Shown piece after piece: positions 1-11,243 of a stretch of 64,000 nt of DNA; positions within the stretch are counted from its first letter, which is position 1, and every line of letters begins with the position of its first letter. A model generated the notes under the pieces. The model saw nothing but the letters and a program-made list of their open reading frames with translations. It did no database searches and was not told where the DNA came from. The position numbers were made by a program, and so were the translations under genes. Source of the DNA: Ensifer adhaerens (lineage in GTDB: Bacteria > Pseudomonadota > Alphaproteobacteria > Rhizobiales > Rhizobiaceae). The stretch covers positions 124,001 to 188,000 of the forward strand of contig NZ_JABEKT010000003.1 in assembly GCF_013283195.1 (NCBI RefSeq), read 5' to 3'.

Positions 1-1344
<1,344 letters not shown>

Positions 1345-1371
1345 GGCGTCCCCCAATCCCTGGAGACTGAA

Positions 1372-2253
1372 ATGTCCAAGCAAGCCTTTGTCGCGCTCGT
1401 CACCTGCTTCAACGACGATGAGACCATCAACTACGAAGCGACACGCGCGCAGGTGCGTCGACAGGTCGACGCCGGCAACAACATCATGTGCGCCGGAACC
1501 AATGGCGACTTCAGCGCCCTCACCTTCGAAGAGAAAGTGCGCCTGACAGAGGAAGTCACCGATGAGGTCGCCGGTCGCGTCAAGGTTATCGTCAATGCCG
1601 GCATGCCCGCCACGTTCGAAACGCTGAAGCTCGCGCGTGAATTCGACCGCATCGGCGTTGACGGGATCGCCGTAATCACGCCCTTCTTCATCGCCTGCAC
1701 CCAGGACGGCCTGATCCGTCACTTCTCGACCGTTGCCGACGCGGTCGAAACACCCGTCTATCTCTACGATATTCCGGCCCGCACCCAGAACCACATCGAG
1801 CCGGAGACCGCGCGCACGCTGTCACGTCACGGCAACATCGCCGGCATCAAGGATTCCGGCGGCGCCAAGGAGACGCTGGAGGCCTATCTGGCGGTGGCTA
1901 AGGACGTGGAGGGCTTCGAAGTTTACTCCGGTCCCGACCATCTGGTGCTGTGGGCCCTGCAGAACGGCGCGGCCGGCTGCATCTCGGGTCTTGGCAATGC
2001 CATGCCCAACGTCCTCGCGGGCATCTTGAACGCCTTCAACACCGGCGACATTGCCGAAGCCGAGAGGCAGCAGGCGATCTATTCCGCCTTCCGCACGGAT
2101 CTCTATGCCCTCGGCTTCGCGCCGGCGATGGTCAAGCGCTCGCTCTATCTGCAGGACGCCTCCGTCGGCGCAAGCCGCCAGCCGGCCCTGTTGCCCAACA
2201 AGGATCAGGACGCCCAGATCGCGGGCATTCTGCGCCGCTACGACCTCCTGTGA
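1372..2253 (+). CDS. Dihydrodipicolinate synthase/N-acetylneuraminate lyase family aldolase
   Basis: A 293-residue class I aldolase of the DapA/NanA superfamily (TIM barrel). The Schiff-base lysine is Lys160 (GIKDSGG) and the conserved active-site tyrosine is Tyr132 in YDIPART. The pyruvate-carboxylate loop, usually GTTGE in true DapA, reads GTNGD at residues 42-46, so one threonine and the glutamate are replaced. This argues against lysine biosynthesis and for a catabolic aldolase or dehydratase acting on an imported keto-acid or opine-like substrate. A Shine-Dalgarno GGAG lies about 9 bases before the ATG. It sits just behind the peptide-type ABC ATPase, which supports a catabolic role. Substrate unknown. 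Confidence 0.9.
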   Translation: MSKQAFVALVTCFNDDETINYEATRAQVRRQVDAGNNIMCAGTNGDFSALTFEEKVRLTEEVTDEVAGRVKVIVNAGMPATFETLKLAREFDRIGVDGIAVITPFFIACTQDGLIRHFSTVADAVETPVYLYDIPARTQNHIEPETARTLSRHGNIAGIKDSGGAKETLEAYLAVAKDVEGFEVYSGPDHLVLWALQNGAAGCISGLGNAMPNVLAGILNAFNTGDIAEAERQQAIYSAFRTDLYALGFAPAMVKRSLYLQDASVGASRQPALLPNKDQDAQIAGILRRYDLL

Positions 2254-2289
2254 CCGGTGATTGCCCCCAGAAGCGCGATAGATAGGCGA

Positions 2290-2495
2290 CACGTCGGTCC
2301 GAGGGTGGCTCAACCGTCTGATGCCCGTTTGAAACGGGCATCAGGACGTGCGGGTAGTTGCGCTTCGCAAGCTTGTGAAACAGAACGCCGAGCCCAACAA
2401 GCAGGCAGGAATTCAGCGCAATCGGAACCAGCGGAAACCAGAATCCCGAGCTCGCAACGACGGGGTCTCCAAGCACCGCGGTCAATGCGGCCGAG
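2290..2495 (-). pseudogene. C-terminal remnant of an HPP-family membrane protein
   Basis: On the minus strand a short open stretch reads AALTAVLGDPVVASSGFW and then a hydrophobic helix ending FHKLAKRNYPHV. This matches the end of HPP-family integral membrane proteins as I know them (an AVLG motif, the last helix, then an RxYPH motif). An in-frame TGA lies just upstream of the match and no start codon or N-terminal half is present, so only the C-terminal part survives. It occupies the gap between the aldolase gene and nosX. Recognition is by eye. Confidence 0.5.
2318..2344 (+). terminator. Strong stem-loop after the aldolase gene
   Basis: Two perfectly complementary 13-base arms (CTGATGCCCGTTT and its complement) flank one base, so the functional loop is a few bases wide. 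It lies 65 bases past the aldolase stop codon. There is no T-run, so it may stabilise the mRNA 3' end rather than terminate on its own. It also lies inside an HPP-family gene remnant on the other strand. Confidence 0.45.
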
Positions 2496-2534
2496 CGAGG
2501 CGGCGCTCAAGCTCGATCTTGCCGCGGCAGCGCA

Positions 2535-3452
2535 TCAGAAGACACGAGATATCCCTTCCAAGCGCGCGCCCTCAAAACGCCCGATCATAGCGAGGATCGA
2601 TCCTTCATCCGGCAAGAGGCAAGCGGCTGTCGCGAGTGCGTCGGCCATGGCGGCGGAAGGGGCAGAGATCGAGACGGAGCGCCAGTTGGCGGGCGCGGGC
2701 ATCCCGGTCGCGGGATCGAGAATATGACCGTCTCTTCCGGCCTGATCAAAGGTTGTACCGAGCGGCGCTGACGTGGCCAGTGCGCGCTGGCGCAATGCCA
2801 GGCGCTCCCCCGTCTCCAATCGCACCGGCCATTCGCCGCCCCCTGGCCGTCCCCCGAGCGCACGGAGCTCGCCGGTGTCGATCAGGATGTCTGTCAGACC
2901 TTCGGCTTCGAGCAACACGGCGACCCGATCTGCGACATAGCCTTGACCGATACCGTTCAGCGTCAGCGCCATGTCCGGGTTCAGGGTGACCGCTGCAGCT
3001 TCAAGCCTCACCTTGCCCCAGCCGGTATCGGCCCGCGCACGTTCGACGGCCCTTGCATCAGGCTGCTTCCCATTTGCGGCGGATTCTGCCCAGAGCTTCC
3101 AGAGCGGCTGTATCGTCGGATCGAACCGCCCGCCACTCGCCCGATGCACGGCACCGGCCAGTGACAGACATTCCAGCAGCTCGAAGGGTGGGGCATCAAG
3201 GTGAGCATCGCGGTTCAGCCGTGAAAGCGCGCTCTGCGGACGATAGAGACTGAGGATATTTTCCAGGCGATCGATCTCTGCCATGACGCGCGTGACGATG
3301 GCGTCAGCATCAGGGTGATCAATCCGGATAGAGGCGCGCGCGCCAAGAGCCTGACCTGTCCAGAAGCGGGCTGCCGATTTGGCGTGGGCGACAGCGGGCA
3401 CAGTTGCCAGGACTGCGGAAATTGCGATCAGGCGGCGTCGGGTCAGCATCAT
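2535..3452 (-). CDS. nosX: NosX, FAD:protein FMN transferase (ApbE family)
   Basis: About 305 residues with an N-terminal export signal containing a twin-arginine-like TRRRLI and ending near AHA. ApbE hallmarks are present: LNGIGQGYVADR, IDTGELRALGG and the HILDPATG metal/FAD region. ApbE enzymes attach FMN to threonine residues of periplasmic proteins; in nos clusters NosX flavinylates NosR, whose target motif is encoded in the same operon. I placed the start at the ATGATG doublet at 3452, which gives the signal peptide and lies 4 bases after the nosL stop; the longer frame upstream has no signal-like character. It is the last gene of the operon. Confidence 0.92.
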   Translation of the reverse strand: MMLTRRRLIAISAVLATVPAVAHAKSAARFWTGQALGARASIRIDHPDADAIVTRVMAEIDRLENILSLYRPQSALSRLNRDAHLDAPPFELLECLSLAGAVHRASGGRFDPTIQPLWKLWAESAANGKQPDARAVERARADTGWGKVRLEAAAVTLNPDMALTLNGIGQGYVADRVAVLLEAEGLTDILIDTGELRALGGRPGGGEWPVRLETGERLALRQRALATSAPLGTTFDQAGRDGHILDPATGMPAPANWRSVSISAPSAAMADALATAACLLPDEGSILAMIGRFEGARLEGISRVF

Positions 3453-3456
3453 GGGA

Positions 3457-4038
3457 TCAACCTCCGGCTGGATGGGGCAGTGCACGCAGACGGCCGAGAT
3501 AATCGTCGTCGCCCGCACCCTGTTCCGAGCCGGTCTCCACCGGGGTCAGAACCATGGCGTCGGTAATATCGGCAAGCGCCAGCACCTTGCCGCCCTCAAC
3601 ACGGACGAAAGCCGCCGCCGCATCTCGGTTCGAAAAGGGCACGGCTTCGGGCGCGCCCATGCCACCTCGCCGGGTGGAGCCAACGACGTAGAAGGCCTTG
3701 CCGGCGACAATCCAGTTGCCGTCACCGGGCTGCTCCCACGTCGCCCCTGCGGCCCCCATGTCATTGACGTAGATGGCGAGGATCGGCGCAATCTGCTCCG
3801 GCCCGCGAGCGTAGGCGATAGCGTCGCGCACCTGGCTGAAGAAAAGCGGCGCCGGGTTTCCTTCAAGAAAGATCTGGGCCTTCGGCCCGGGATGCTCCAG
3901 AAGGTTCATCTGGCAGTAATGACCGAGGGTCTCGGGCGTCATGTCCAGGGGCGCAATGCTCTGGGCAACGTCCTCCTTGCAGGCGGCAAGCAGCGCCAGC
4001 CCGGCAGCGAGCAGGACGAAGCGAAGTCGGCTCCTCAT
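3457..4038 (-). CDS. nosL: NosL, outer-membrane-anchored copper chaperone lipoprotein
   Basis: 193 residues with a lipoprotein signal peptide: hydrophobic stretch then lipobox LAAC with Cys20 as the lipidated residue. The Cu(I)-binding CxM motif is YCQMNL (Cys42, Met44). NosL hands copper to apo-NosZ together with the NosDFY complex, in the periplasm. The start codon overlaps the nosY stop by 4 bases, showing translational coupling. Length and order are normal for nosL; the C-terminal 20 residues are acidic and unconserved-looking. Confidence 0.95.
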   Translation of the reverse strand: MRSRLRFVLLAAGLALLAACKEDVAQSIAPLDMTPETLGHYCQMNLLEHPGPKAQIFLEGNPAPLFFSQVRDAIAYARGPEQIAPILAIYVNDMGAAGATWEQPGDGNWIVAGKAFYVVGSTRRGGMGAPEAVPFSNRDAAAAFVRVEGGKVLALADITDAMVLTPVETGSEQGAGDDDYLGRLRALPHPAGG

Positions 4039-4856
4039 GGCGTCACCCTCCGGAAGGCTGCGGCAGCTAGCGCAATGGCGGCAAGCGGCCAGAAGAAAAG
4101 GGAAGCTGCCGATTGCCAGAGCGGAATCGCGCCCGCAGCCCCACCTAGGCCGCCGGCGGCAGCAACGGCTTGTGCGGCCGAAAGATTGAAGACGCGAAAG
4201 GCGTCGGCAGGGTTGGCGAGCAAAGCGACGGGCAATGCCTGTGTGGTGAAGGCCCCACCGCCATCCGTAACGATCAGCGCCAACAGGGCGAGGTCATAGA
4301 GCACCACTGCCACCAGCCATAGGGCGATGGCCAGCCCCGCTGCGCCTGACGGCCGCCGCGCCAGCGCTGATAGCGCATAACCCGTGCCAAGGAATGTCGC
4401 GCCGAGCAGGACGGAGGACCAGATCAGCCGCCATAACGCGCCGAACCCGTTGACGGCTTCCGGATCGGACCAGACGGCTACCAAGGCCGCCGTACCGTAA
4501 CCGAGCGTCACGGCAAGGCCGAGGATTGCGAGATGCGCCAGCAGCTTGCCGAGCAGGATCTGCAGGCGCGAGACGGGATAGGTGAGCAGAAGCGGAAGCG
4601 TGCCGCGCTCCACCTCGCCCGCCACCGCGTCGAAACTCATCAGCAATGCCAGCAGCGGAACGAGATAGACCGCAAGCGAAGTGAGCGAGGCGACCGTGAC
4701 CGAGAGCCGGTCAACGCCGACATCGCCCGTCGGGGCCGAGCCGGCGGCGGCCAGCACCAGAGCGAACAGCACCATCATGCCAGTGGCGATAGAGACCCAA
4801 CGATTGCGAAAAGCGATGCGGAACTCGCTCGTAGCGGTGGCAAGGATGCGGTTCAT
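4035..4856 (-). CDS. nosY: NosY, membrane subunit of the NosDFY copper-site maturation ABC complex
   Basis: 273 residues with about six hydrophobic membrane segments and the ABC-2 type permease layout. It begins with a cytoplasmic interface helix (residues 1-20), and the loop DAVAGEVERGTLPLLLTYPVSR near residue 77 is typical of NosY. It forms the membrane part of NosDFY, which couples ATP hydrolysis by NosF to conformational change in NosD during copper-sulfide centre assembly in NosZ. Four-base overlaps with nosF upstream and nosL downstream show a tightly coupled operon. Confidence 0.95.
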   Translation of the reverse strand: MNRILATATSEFRIAFRNRWVSIATGMMVLFALVLAAAGSAPTGDVGVDRLSVTVASLTSLAVYLVPLLALLMSFDAVAGEVERGTLPLLLTYPVSRLQILLGKLLAHLAILGLAVTLGYGTAALVAVWSDPEAVNGFGALWRLIWSSVLLGATFLGTGYALSALARRPSGAAGLAIALWLVAVVLYDLALLALIVTDGGGAFTTQALPVALLANPADAFRVFNLSAAQAVAAAGGLGGAAGAIPLWQSAASLFFWPLAAIALAAAAFRRVTP

Positions 4857-5752
4857 TGCCCGTCCCTCCGACTGAAATGGCTGTAGATATCCTCGAGGCT
4901 AGGCGGGATCACGTCGAGATCGATAACGGCGTTCCCAAGCGCTGCAATGCGGGCAAGGAGCGGCAGTTTTTCCGATTGCGCGCAGCAAAGGCGCACGAGA
5001 CCGTCCCCACCCTGGGCGCCTTCAGGAAAGGTTGCCGCCAGCGCCGCCGAATGGCCGGGTGCGGCACGAACGGAAAAGGCGACCGGGAGTGCTGCGCGCG
5101 CCCGAAGATCGGCAAGCGTACCTTCCGCCACCAGTTCCCCACCGGAAAGGATCAGGATGCGATCGGTGCGAGCCTCCACCTCGGTCAACACGTGGGAAGA
5201 GAGCAGGATGGCGGTACCCTCCGCGGCCAACCCGTCGAGCAGATCGTAGAAATCCCGTCGCGACACCGGGTCGAGGCCCGATGTCGGTTCGTCCAGCACC
5301 AGGAGGCGGGGACGACCGATCAGCGTCTGAGCCAACCCCACACGCTGGCGCATGCCCTTGGAATATGTGCCGATCCGCCGCCGCGCGGCATGGCCAAGCC
5401 CGACCCGTGCAAGAAGTTCTATCGCCTGCCGCGGGTTTTCGCCGCGCAGCGCGAGGTAGTGGCGAAGCTGCTCCTCTCCGGTCAGGGCCGGATGAAAGGC
5501 GGCGTTTTCCGGCAGATACGCCACCTGCGCCCGCGCAGCGGGCGAGCCAGGCGCCGTGCCGCAGACCGAGACCTCGCCGCTGTCGAAGGGGATGAGACCA
5601 AGCACGATCTTCATCATCGTCGATTTGCCCGCACCGTTATGGCCGAGCAGCGCCGCGCGCCGTCCCGGCTCCAGCGTCAGGGAGACGGACTTCAGCGCTT
5701 CCACGGATTGGAAGCGCTTAGTGAGCCTGGAGATTGTCAGCGTCGGTGTCAT
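4853..5752 (-). CDS. nosF: NosF, ATPase of the NosDFY maturation complex
   Basis: 299 residues from the chosen ATG. Walker A is GHNGAGKST (residues 37-45), the signature is the NosF-typical YSKGMRQR near residue 130, and Walker B is LLVLDEPTSGLD (150-161). I chose the ATG at 5752 because an AAGGAAA ribosome site precedes it; the frame extends 48 bases further without such a site. This makes the gene overlap the end of nosD by 35 bases, longer than the 4-base overlaps elsewhere in the operon. It supplies energy for NosZ copper-site assembly on the cytoplasmic side. Confidence 0.95.
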   Translation of the reverse strand: MTPTLTISRLTKRFQSVEALKSVSLTLEPGRRAALLGHNGAGKSTMMKIVLGLIPFDSGEVSVCGTAPGSPAARAQVAYLPENAAFHPALTGEEQLRHYLALRGENPRQAIELLARVGLGHAARRRIGTYSKGMRQRVGLAQTLIGRPRLLVLDEPTSGLDPVSRRDFYDLLDGLAAEGTAILLSSHVLTEVEARTDRILILSGGELVAEGTLADLRARAALPVAFSVRAAPGHSAALAATFPEGAQGGDGLVRLCCAQSEKLPLLARIAALGNAVIDLDVIPPSLEDIYSHFSRRDGQ

Positions 5753-7046
5753 CGTAATTTCCTTCAGTCCAGCGCTCGGCTGCCTCGGCCTCATGGCCAA
5801 GGATTTCGAGGGGGACAGGGATGGTCAGGGGGCGCATCAGCGGCGCGCTATCGCGCACGCCTCCGGGCAGCGTGGCGGGAAAGTCCCTCTGGCTCCAACG
5901 TACGATCTGCACGGCGGGCGAGCCGATCAGCAGGCTTGCCGCCGGCTGCGACCAGAGGATCTGGTCCACCAGGTCGTTGGGGCGGTAGAAGCTATCCGCA
6001 ATGCCATCGCCGTTGAGATCGAAGGCCGGATGGTCGGACCAGAAATTGCCGCGGCCATCATGGCTCCATTCCATGTTGCGTGTGCCGACATATTTCACCT
6101 GCTCGCGGTTTGCGATAAAGGCGTTGTCCGTCAGCACATTCTTCTCCGAGCCGGCGGTGAAATGGATGCCGATGCCGCAGTTCTCGAAACGGTTGCCCCA
6201 GATCAGGTTCTTGTGGGCGTTGTAGATGAAGAGGCATTTCTTCGTACCGCCACGTACCAGATTGCCCGACACGTCGGCATTGTTGGCATAATTCAGCATC
6301 AGCCCGTGCTCACGGTCACCGAGACTGAGATTGTTCAGAATCTTGGCACGGTTGGAGAACATGATGGCGAAGCCCAGATGATTTCCAACCGAGACATTGC
6401 CGGAGACCTCGGTGTTGCGGGTGTACATGAAGTGCACGGCGAAGCGCAGGTCGCGCATGATGTTGCCGCGATAAACACTGTCGGCGCTGGCGTTCGAAAA
6501 AATGCCGTCGCGACCGTAGCGAATGGTATTGCCTTCCAGCAGCGTGCCCGGGCTGTTCCAGACATAGATGCCGTTGCCCCGCTCGTTCATGCGGGCGCTC
6601 CGCGTGCCGACGATCTCGTTCGCCGCGATAACGGCATTGCGACCGCCATGGACGTCGATGCCGTGCATATTGTCGCGGACAAGCAGATTTTCGACGCGGG
6701 CGCGGTCGGCGCCTTGGACGATTTTCACACCGGCGTCGAGGTCCTGGTTCACGCGGCCCGAGCCGGTGACGGTGAACCCTTTCAAGGTCACGTCCGGCGC
6801 GGTGATCGTCACAACGCTGCCCTGCCCGAGCCCATCCACGATTGCCGCGCGGTTGCCGACAATCGTGATGGACCGGTCGATGGTGACGGGGCCAGTATAG
6901 GCCCCGTCCGTCAGTGTCAGGACATCGCCGGGCTGAGCTCCGGCGATCGCCGCTTCGAGGCTGCCCGTACCCGGCATGACCGCGCGCTCCGCCGCTGCGA
7001 GCGGCGAGGCGATAAGGATGCCGATGAGGAGAACGGACAGACGCAT
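5718..7046 (-). CDS. nosD: NosD, periplasmic beta-helix protein of the NosDFY complex
   Basis: 442 residues: a signal peptide (hydrophobic core LSVLLIGILIASPLAAA), then the irregular Asn/Gly-rich repeat pattern of a right-handed parallel beta-helix (CASH/carbohydrate-binding module), for example DNMHGIDVHGGRNAVIAANE and later rungs. NosD docks NosL and apo-NosZ in the periplasm during copper insertion. The start lies 3 bases after the nosZ stop codon. Length is standard for the family. Confidence 0.95.
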   Translation of the reverse strand: MRLSVLLIGILIASPLAAAERAVMPGTGSLEAAIAGAQPGDVLTLTDGAYTGPVTIDRSITIVGNRAAIVDGLGQGSVVTITAPDVTLKGFTVTGSGRVNQDLDAGVKIVQGADRARVENLLVRDNMHGIDVHGGRNAVIAANEIVGTRSARMNERGNGIYVWNSPGTLLEGNTIRYGRDGIFSNASADSVYRGNIMRDLRFAVHFMYTRNTEVSGNVSVGNHLGFAIMFSNRAKILNNLSLGDREHGLMLNYANNADVSGNLVRGGTKKCLFIYNAHKNLIWGNRFENCGIGIHFTAGSEKNVLTDNAFIANREQVKYVGTRNMEWSHDGRGNFWSDHPAFDLNGDGIADSFYRPNDLVDQILWSQPAASLLIGSPAVQIVRWSQRDFPATLPGGVRDSAPLMRPLTIPVPLEILGHEAEAAERWTEGNYDDTDADNLQAH

Positions 7047-7049
7047 CGA

Positions 7050-8978
7050 TCAGGCGCCCTTCGGTTCCACGAACATGCGTCCGCGCATTTCCATGTGCAG
7101 CGCATGGCAGAACCACTGGCAATAGTACCAGTAGACGCCGGGATTGGCCGCGACGAAGGTGACGGAGCTCGTCTGCTGCGGCCCGACCTCCATCGCAACC
7201 CCGTGATTGCCCATGGTGAAACCGTGGGTCAGGTCATCGATCTCGTCGAGATTGGTGACGATGACCGTGACCTCGTCGCCTTCCTTCACCGTGAAGCTTG
7301 GCTGGCTGAAGCTCGGCGCGACCGAGGTCAGGTAGACGCGAACCTTGTTGCCGTCGCGGATCACGGCCTCCGTCCATTCGTCGATGTCGACGCCATCGGC
7401 CTCGGCCTGCTTGCGTGTTTCGGCCCACAACGGGTCCTTCCGATCCCAGACCGAGCGGATGTTCGGCAGGACCGAGGGGGCGACCGCGATGGCGTCATGC
7501 GGTTCGGCGAAGTTCGGGCCGTCGTGCACCAGCACCATCTTGTCGCCGGAAATGTCGATCAGCTGATCGTTTTCCGGCTTCAGCGGACCGACATTCAGGA
7601 ACCGGTCCTTGGAGAATTTGCACAGGCACACCAGCCAGTCGTTGGTGGCGTCCAGCGTCTCGCCCATCACCGTCTTCAGGTGGCCAGGCTGATACTGAAC
7701 GTCGAGCTTGTCCTTGATCGGATTGATCTTTTCTCCGGCATAGGCGCGGATGGCCTCATCGATGTTCCACTTGACCACCTGGCTGTCGAGGAAGAGCGAG
7801 GTATAGGCGTTGCCGCGTCCGTCGAAGGCCGTGTGCAACGGACCGAGGCCCAGTTCAGGCTCCGCCACCACCGCGCTGCGCGGCTCGGCATTGTCGTAGA
7901 ACAGGGCGTCGAACTTCGTCACGTCGAGCACGGTGACGGTCGGCGAGAGCTTGCCGGCAACACACAGATGCTTCTTGTCCGGCGCCATGTTGCAGCCGTG
8001 CGGGTTGTTGGCGATCGGGATGTAACGGGTGAAAAGGGACTTGGCCTCCTTGCGCCCGTCCACCACCTTGACGCCGTTGATCTCCTCATACTGCCCGGCC
8101 GCAATGGCCTTCTCGATCTCGACGATGTTGAAGACGACGACGTGGTCCATCTCGGACTTGGTCATTTCCTCCAGCGTCATGCCCATTTCGGAGTTGTAGC
8201 TGGTCGAGAACGCCCACTTACCCTCGTAGTCGGCATCGCAATTGTCGAGATTGCCCGAGACCTTCACCTGCCAGGCCACATCCCACTTGTCGGCATCGAC
8301 AGCGGTGAAGACGTTCACATAGGTCGACACGTCCGTCATCGTGGAGCCGTCATTGACGAGCGGCGCTTCGTCCTCGCCATTGCAGAACACATAGTTCGAA
8401 CGCGGCCATTTCTGCGGACGCATGCCGTGGATACCCTTGGCGTTGGGGATCTCCAGGATGGCGTCGGTCTTCATCACGTCGCAGCGCACGCGCGCCACGC
8501 GCGTGTTGGCCTTGTCGTTCATGAACAGGTAGCGGCCGTCATATTTGCCGTCGGTGAAGGACATATGGACGTGGTGCAGGTCGCCGTTGTCGTGGATTTT
8601 CTTGCCGTTGGCGGCAAGCTGCTTCTTCGTCTTCTCCGACATCGTGCGCTGGTGGATGTGGATCGATTCATTGGTCTGGCCCCAGCCGGTGGCCGAGCAA
8701 CGGTTGAATACCGGCACCCGCATCAGCTCGCGCATCGAGGGGATGCCGAGAATGCGCATTTCGCCGGTCTGGCCCGAGGACCAGAAGCCGTAATAGTCAT
8801 CGAGCTTGCCCGGTGCGACCGAGCCGTCGGCACCTGTCGCGGCACGGGCCGGAGTGGCCAGCCCGACAGCTCCGAGGCCCAGTGCGGCGGGCCCCACCGT
8901 GCCGGCCAGAATGGCGCTGCCTGCCGTCGCGCTGAAGAGAGCCCGGCGGCTCAGTCCCTTGTTTTCCTTTGATTCCAT
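7050..8978 (-). CDS. nosZ: NosZ, nitrous oxide reductase (clade I, Tat-exported)
   Basis: 642 residues from the ATG at 8978, which has an AAGGA ribosome site; the frame runs further upstream but that part lies antisense-like over nosR and was dropped. The N-terminus carries a twin-arginine signal (LSRRALFS) followed by a long hydrophobic stretch ending in ARA, indicating folded export with Tat, the clade I type. A beta-propeller domain follows, with the CuZ ligand motif LHHVH. The cupredoxin domain at the end holds the CuA site: Cys620, Cys624, His628, Met631. It reduces N2O to N2 in the periplasm. All metal ligands I can check are present. Confidence 0.98.
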   Translation of the reverse strand: MESKENKGLSRRALFSATAGSAILAGTVGPAALGLGAVGLATPARAATGADGSVAPGKLDDYYGFWSSGQTGEMRILGIPSMRELMRVPVFNRCSATGWGQTNESIHIHQRTMSEKTKKQLAANGKKIHDNGDLHHVHMSFTDGKYDGRYLFMNDKANTRVARVRCDVMKTDAILEIPNAKGIHGMRPQKWPRSNYVFCNGEDEAPLVNDGSTMTDVSTYVNVFTAVDADKWDVAWQVKVSGNLDNCDADYEGKWAFSTSYNSEMGMTLEEMTKSEMDHVVVFNIVEIEKAIAAGQYEEINGVKVVDGRKEAKSLFTRYIPIANNPHGCNMAPDKKHLCVAGKLSPTVTVLDVTKFDALFYDNAEPRSAVVAEPELGLGPLHTAFDGRGNAYTSLFLDSQVVKWNIDEAIRAYAGEKINPIKDKLDVQYQPGHLKTVMGETLDATNDWLVCLCKFSKDRFLNVGPLKPENDQLIDISGDKMVLVHDGPNFAEPHDAIAVAPSVLPNIRSVWDRKDPLWAETRKQAEADGVDIDEWTEAVIRDGNKVRVYLTSVAPSFSQPSFTVKEGDEVTVIVTNLDEIDDLTHGFTMGNHGVAMEVGPQQTSSVTFVAANPGVYWYYCQWFCHALHMEMRGRMFVEPKGA

Positions 8979-9013
8979 GATCGGGTTCCTTTTTGTTTGA
9001 ACCTTGGCTTCGT

Positions 9014-11170
9014 TTAAACTTTGGCTGCGGGTTGCGGGGGCGGCGCGCCGCCCGGGCTTGCCGCAAGCTTTGCCCGCGACTTCATCTTCTTGATCACGAC
9101 GGGGCAGACGCTTTCGGACTGATAGAGGACCTGGCAGTGCAGGCAGTTGATGCACTCGTTCGGATTGATTTCGCCGGTGCGATGGATCGCCTGCACCGGA
9201 CACTGGATGGCGCAGGTCTGGCAGGGGTTTCCGCATTCGTGGTAGCGCTTGAGCCAGTCGAACATGCGCATACGCGCGGGGATCGCCAGCGCCGCACCCA
9301 GCGGGCACAGGTAGCGGCAATAGAACCGCTCGACGAAGAGCCCGGCGACGAGAAGTGCTGCGGCATAGGCCACAAACGGCCAGGCGCGGATGAATTTCAG
9401 GATGATCGCAGTCTTGAACGGTTCAATCTCGGCCAGATGTTCAGCCTGCTCGACACTGATCAGCGATGCCCCGAAAAGACCAAGGAAGATCATGTACTTG
9501 ATCGGCCAGAGCCGTTCGTGCAGCCCCCAGGGAAGCGTCCATTGCGGAATGCGCAGCTTGCGCGCGACCTGGTTGGTCAGCTCCTGCAGGGCGCCGAAGG
9601 GGCAGAGCCAGCCGCAATAAGCTCCCCGTCCCCAGAACAGGAGTGCCGCGGCAACGGCAAACCACAGGATGAAGGTGAGCGGATCCAGCAGGAAAGCTTG
9701 CCAGCTGAAGCCGCTGACGAAGCTCCCGAACAGAGCCATCAGATTGACGACGGAAAGCTGCGCGTTGGCGTACCAGCCGAGGAAAACCAGCGTCACCGTC
9801 AGGAAGATGATGCGGAAGACATAGAACCCCTTCGCATTCCTGACCGCATAGGTCTGGAAGAAGAACACGCCCGTCAGCACAACGAGCATGGCGCCGAGCA
9901 CCACAATCTTCAGCTTCGAGTCGTCCCAGATGCGCTTCCACAGATCGGCCTGGGCGGCCACTTCGCCACGGTCGGCAACAGCAGCAACTTCCCTTGCCGG
10001 CGGCGCGATGGCGCGCAGGTATTTCTGCGGAAGCTGATAGCCCAGATCGAATGTATGGAAGACCTTCTCGATCGGCCCGACCTCACGCTGCGCCAGGAGC
10101 TGGATGCGGAAGGGTTTCGTCGGGTCGAAGCCGAGGCCCGCCGGGATGCGGAACAGGTCCATCTCGTTGAATTCCGGCGCACCGGAAAGCGCGATGGCTC
10201 CCAGCCGACGATGGTCGCGATCACGAAAACGAACGGAAACATCGTCCTGGATCAGCACGATGCGATCGAAGATGCCGCCGCGCACATAGCCCGAGCCCTT
10301 GAAGGAATAGAGGCCGCGCCCCACGAGCGCGATGGCGTGCTCACCCTCGCCGAGCCATGCCTCCAGGTTCTTCTCCTCGGCTGTCCCGAGAAGCGCCCTG
10401 CCGATGGGGGGCGCCGAGACCAGCGCTGCCTGCATCTCGATGAACGTGGTTTCCGGCGCTTGCGCAATGGCGCGCTCGCGGGCGCGCTCATCGGGATGGC
10501 CGGCGAAAGCAGCATTGACCTGAGCCACGTCGAGCGACAGGCGACGCAGCGTGCCGTCACCCTCTGCCTCGGTCCAGTCGGACGGCGCGGCGGCTGCGGG
10601 ATCGATTTCGAAGCGCGGGCCGGTATTGGCCTTTTCCGGCGCAAGTCCGCCGAGGCCGAGCGCTCGCGCGACCTTGAGCCCGGAACGGACAATCGAATCG
10701 TCGATGACCATGACCGTCACTGTCGCGCCCGAGATAATATCGACCTCATGGGTCGTGCCACCGGATTTTGCCTCGGCGACGAGATCGAGGCCGGCGTAAC
10801 CGGCGACGAGGGCCTTTACCTTGGCATCCGGGATGCCGATGAGGACGATGGGCTCCGAGTGTTTCACCAGCCGGACGCCGACGATCTTCGCGTCCTTGTC
10901 CACCGCCACAAGGGTATGGATCGGCTTGCCGGAGTAGCCGGTCGTCCCGACGAAATCCGAGGTCATGAAGACCCAAGCCACCGTCTGGCCGCCCTTCAGC
11001 ACCGGGGCCACCGCGAGATCGTCGCGCACAGCGCCGAAGCCATCCGCCCCCGGCACAATGTCCGAGGCCGTTGCGGCCGGTAAAAACTCCTGCAGCACCG
11101 TTGCCGCGCTGGCGGATACGGCGCCGCACAGGCTGACGCAGAGCAGAAGGACAAGACGGACGAATTTCAT
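9014..11170 (-). CDS. nosR: NosR, flavin- and iron-sulfur-containing membrane protein for N2O reduction
   Basis: 718 residues. A signal peptide is followed by a periplasmic FMN-binding domain with the flavinylation motif SGATVT at residues 147-152 (Thr152 is the expected FMN carrier, target of NosX). Then come several membrane helices with two cytoplasmic CGWLCPFGA and CRYLCPLGA motifs. A C-terminal ferredoxin-like part has two cysteine clusters ([13 protein letters not shown] and CINCLHC) for 4Fe-4S centres. NosR is needed to supply electrons to NosZ in vivo and affects nos expression. It is the first gene of the operon, with an FNR/NnrR-type box 59 bases upstream. Confidence 0.97.
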   Translation of the reverse strand: MKFVRLVLLLCVSLCGAVSASAATVLQEFLPAATASDIVPGADGFGAVRDDLAVAPVLKGGQTVAWVFMTSDFVGTTGYSGKPIHTLVAVDKDAKIVGVRLVKHSEPIVLIGIPDAKVKALVAGYAGLDLVAEAKSGGTTHEVDIISGATVTVMVIDDSIVRSGLKVARALGLGGLAPEKANTGPRFEIDPAAAAPSDWTEAEGDGTLRRLSLDVAQVNAAFAGHPDERARERAIAQAPETTFIEMQAALVSAPPIGRALLGTAEEKNLEAWLGEGEHAIALVGRGLYSFKGSGYVRGGIFDRIVLIQDDVSVRFRDRDHRRLGAIALSGAPEFNEMDLFRIPAGLGFDPTKPFRIQLLAQREVGPIEKVFHTFDLGYQLPQKYLRAIAPPAREVAAVADRGEVAAQADLWKRIWDDSKLKIVVLGAMLVVLTGVFFFQTYAVRNAKGFYVFRIIFLTVTLVFLGWYANAQLSVVNLMALFGSFVSGFSWQAFLLDPLTFILWFAVAAALLFWGRGAYCGWLCPFGALQELTNQVARKLRIPQWTLPWGLHERLWPIKYMIFLGLFGASLISVEQAEHLAEIEPFKTAIILKFIRAWPFVAYAAALLVAGLFVERFYCRYLCPLGAALAIPARMRMFDWLKRYHECGNPCQTCAIQCPVQAIHRTGEINPNECINCLHCQVLYQSESVCPVVIKKMKSRAKLAASPGGAPPPQPAAKV

Positions 11171-11229
11171 TCCAGGGCGTTTCCCGCAAATCGTTGCAGG
11201 ACCAATGGAACGTTGGTGAAGGATGGTCG

Positions 11230-11243
11230 TTGATCTGGCTCAA
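11230..11243 (-). promoter_or_regulatory. FNR/NnrR/Dnr-type box upstream of nosR
   Basis: TTGAGCCAGATCAA on the minus strand, a 14-base dyad fitting TTG-N8-CAA, separated from the nosR ATG by 59 bases. If it is centred near -41.5, as in activated class II promoters of this regulator family, the leader would be about 25 bases. No regulator of the family is encoded in the window. Confidence 0.7.

Noticed and set aside
5556-8972. A 1138-codon plus-strand open frame opposite nosF, nosD and nosZ
   Set aside because: It is the antisense of three well-recognised nos genes. Its composition is that of an antisense shadow of high-GC codon use, and no family is recognisable.
8979-9320. N-terminal extension of nosZ in the open frame
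   Set aside because: Overlaps the conserved ferredoxin end of nosR in another frame, lacks a ribosome site, and would bury the Tat signal.
8993-11083. A 696-codon plus-strand open frame opposite nosR
   Set aside because: Antisense shadow of nosR, with no recognisable motif or ribosome site.
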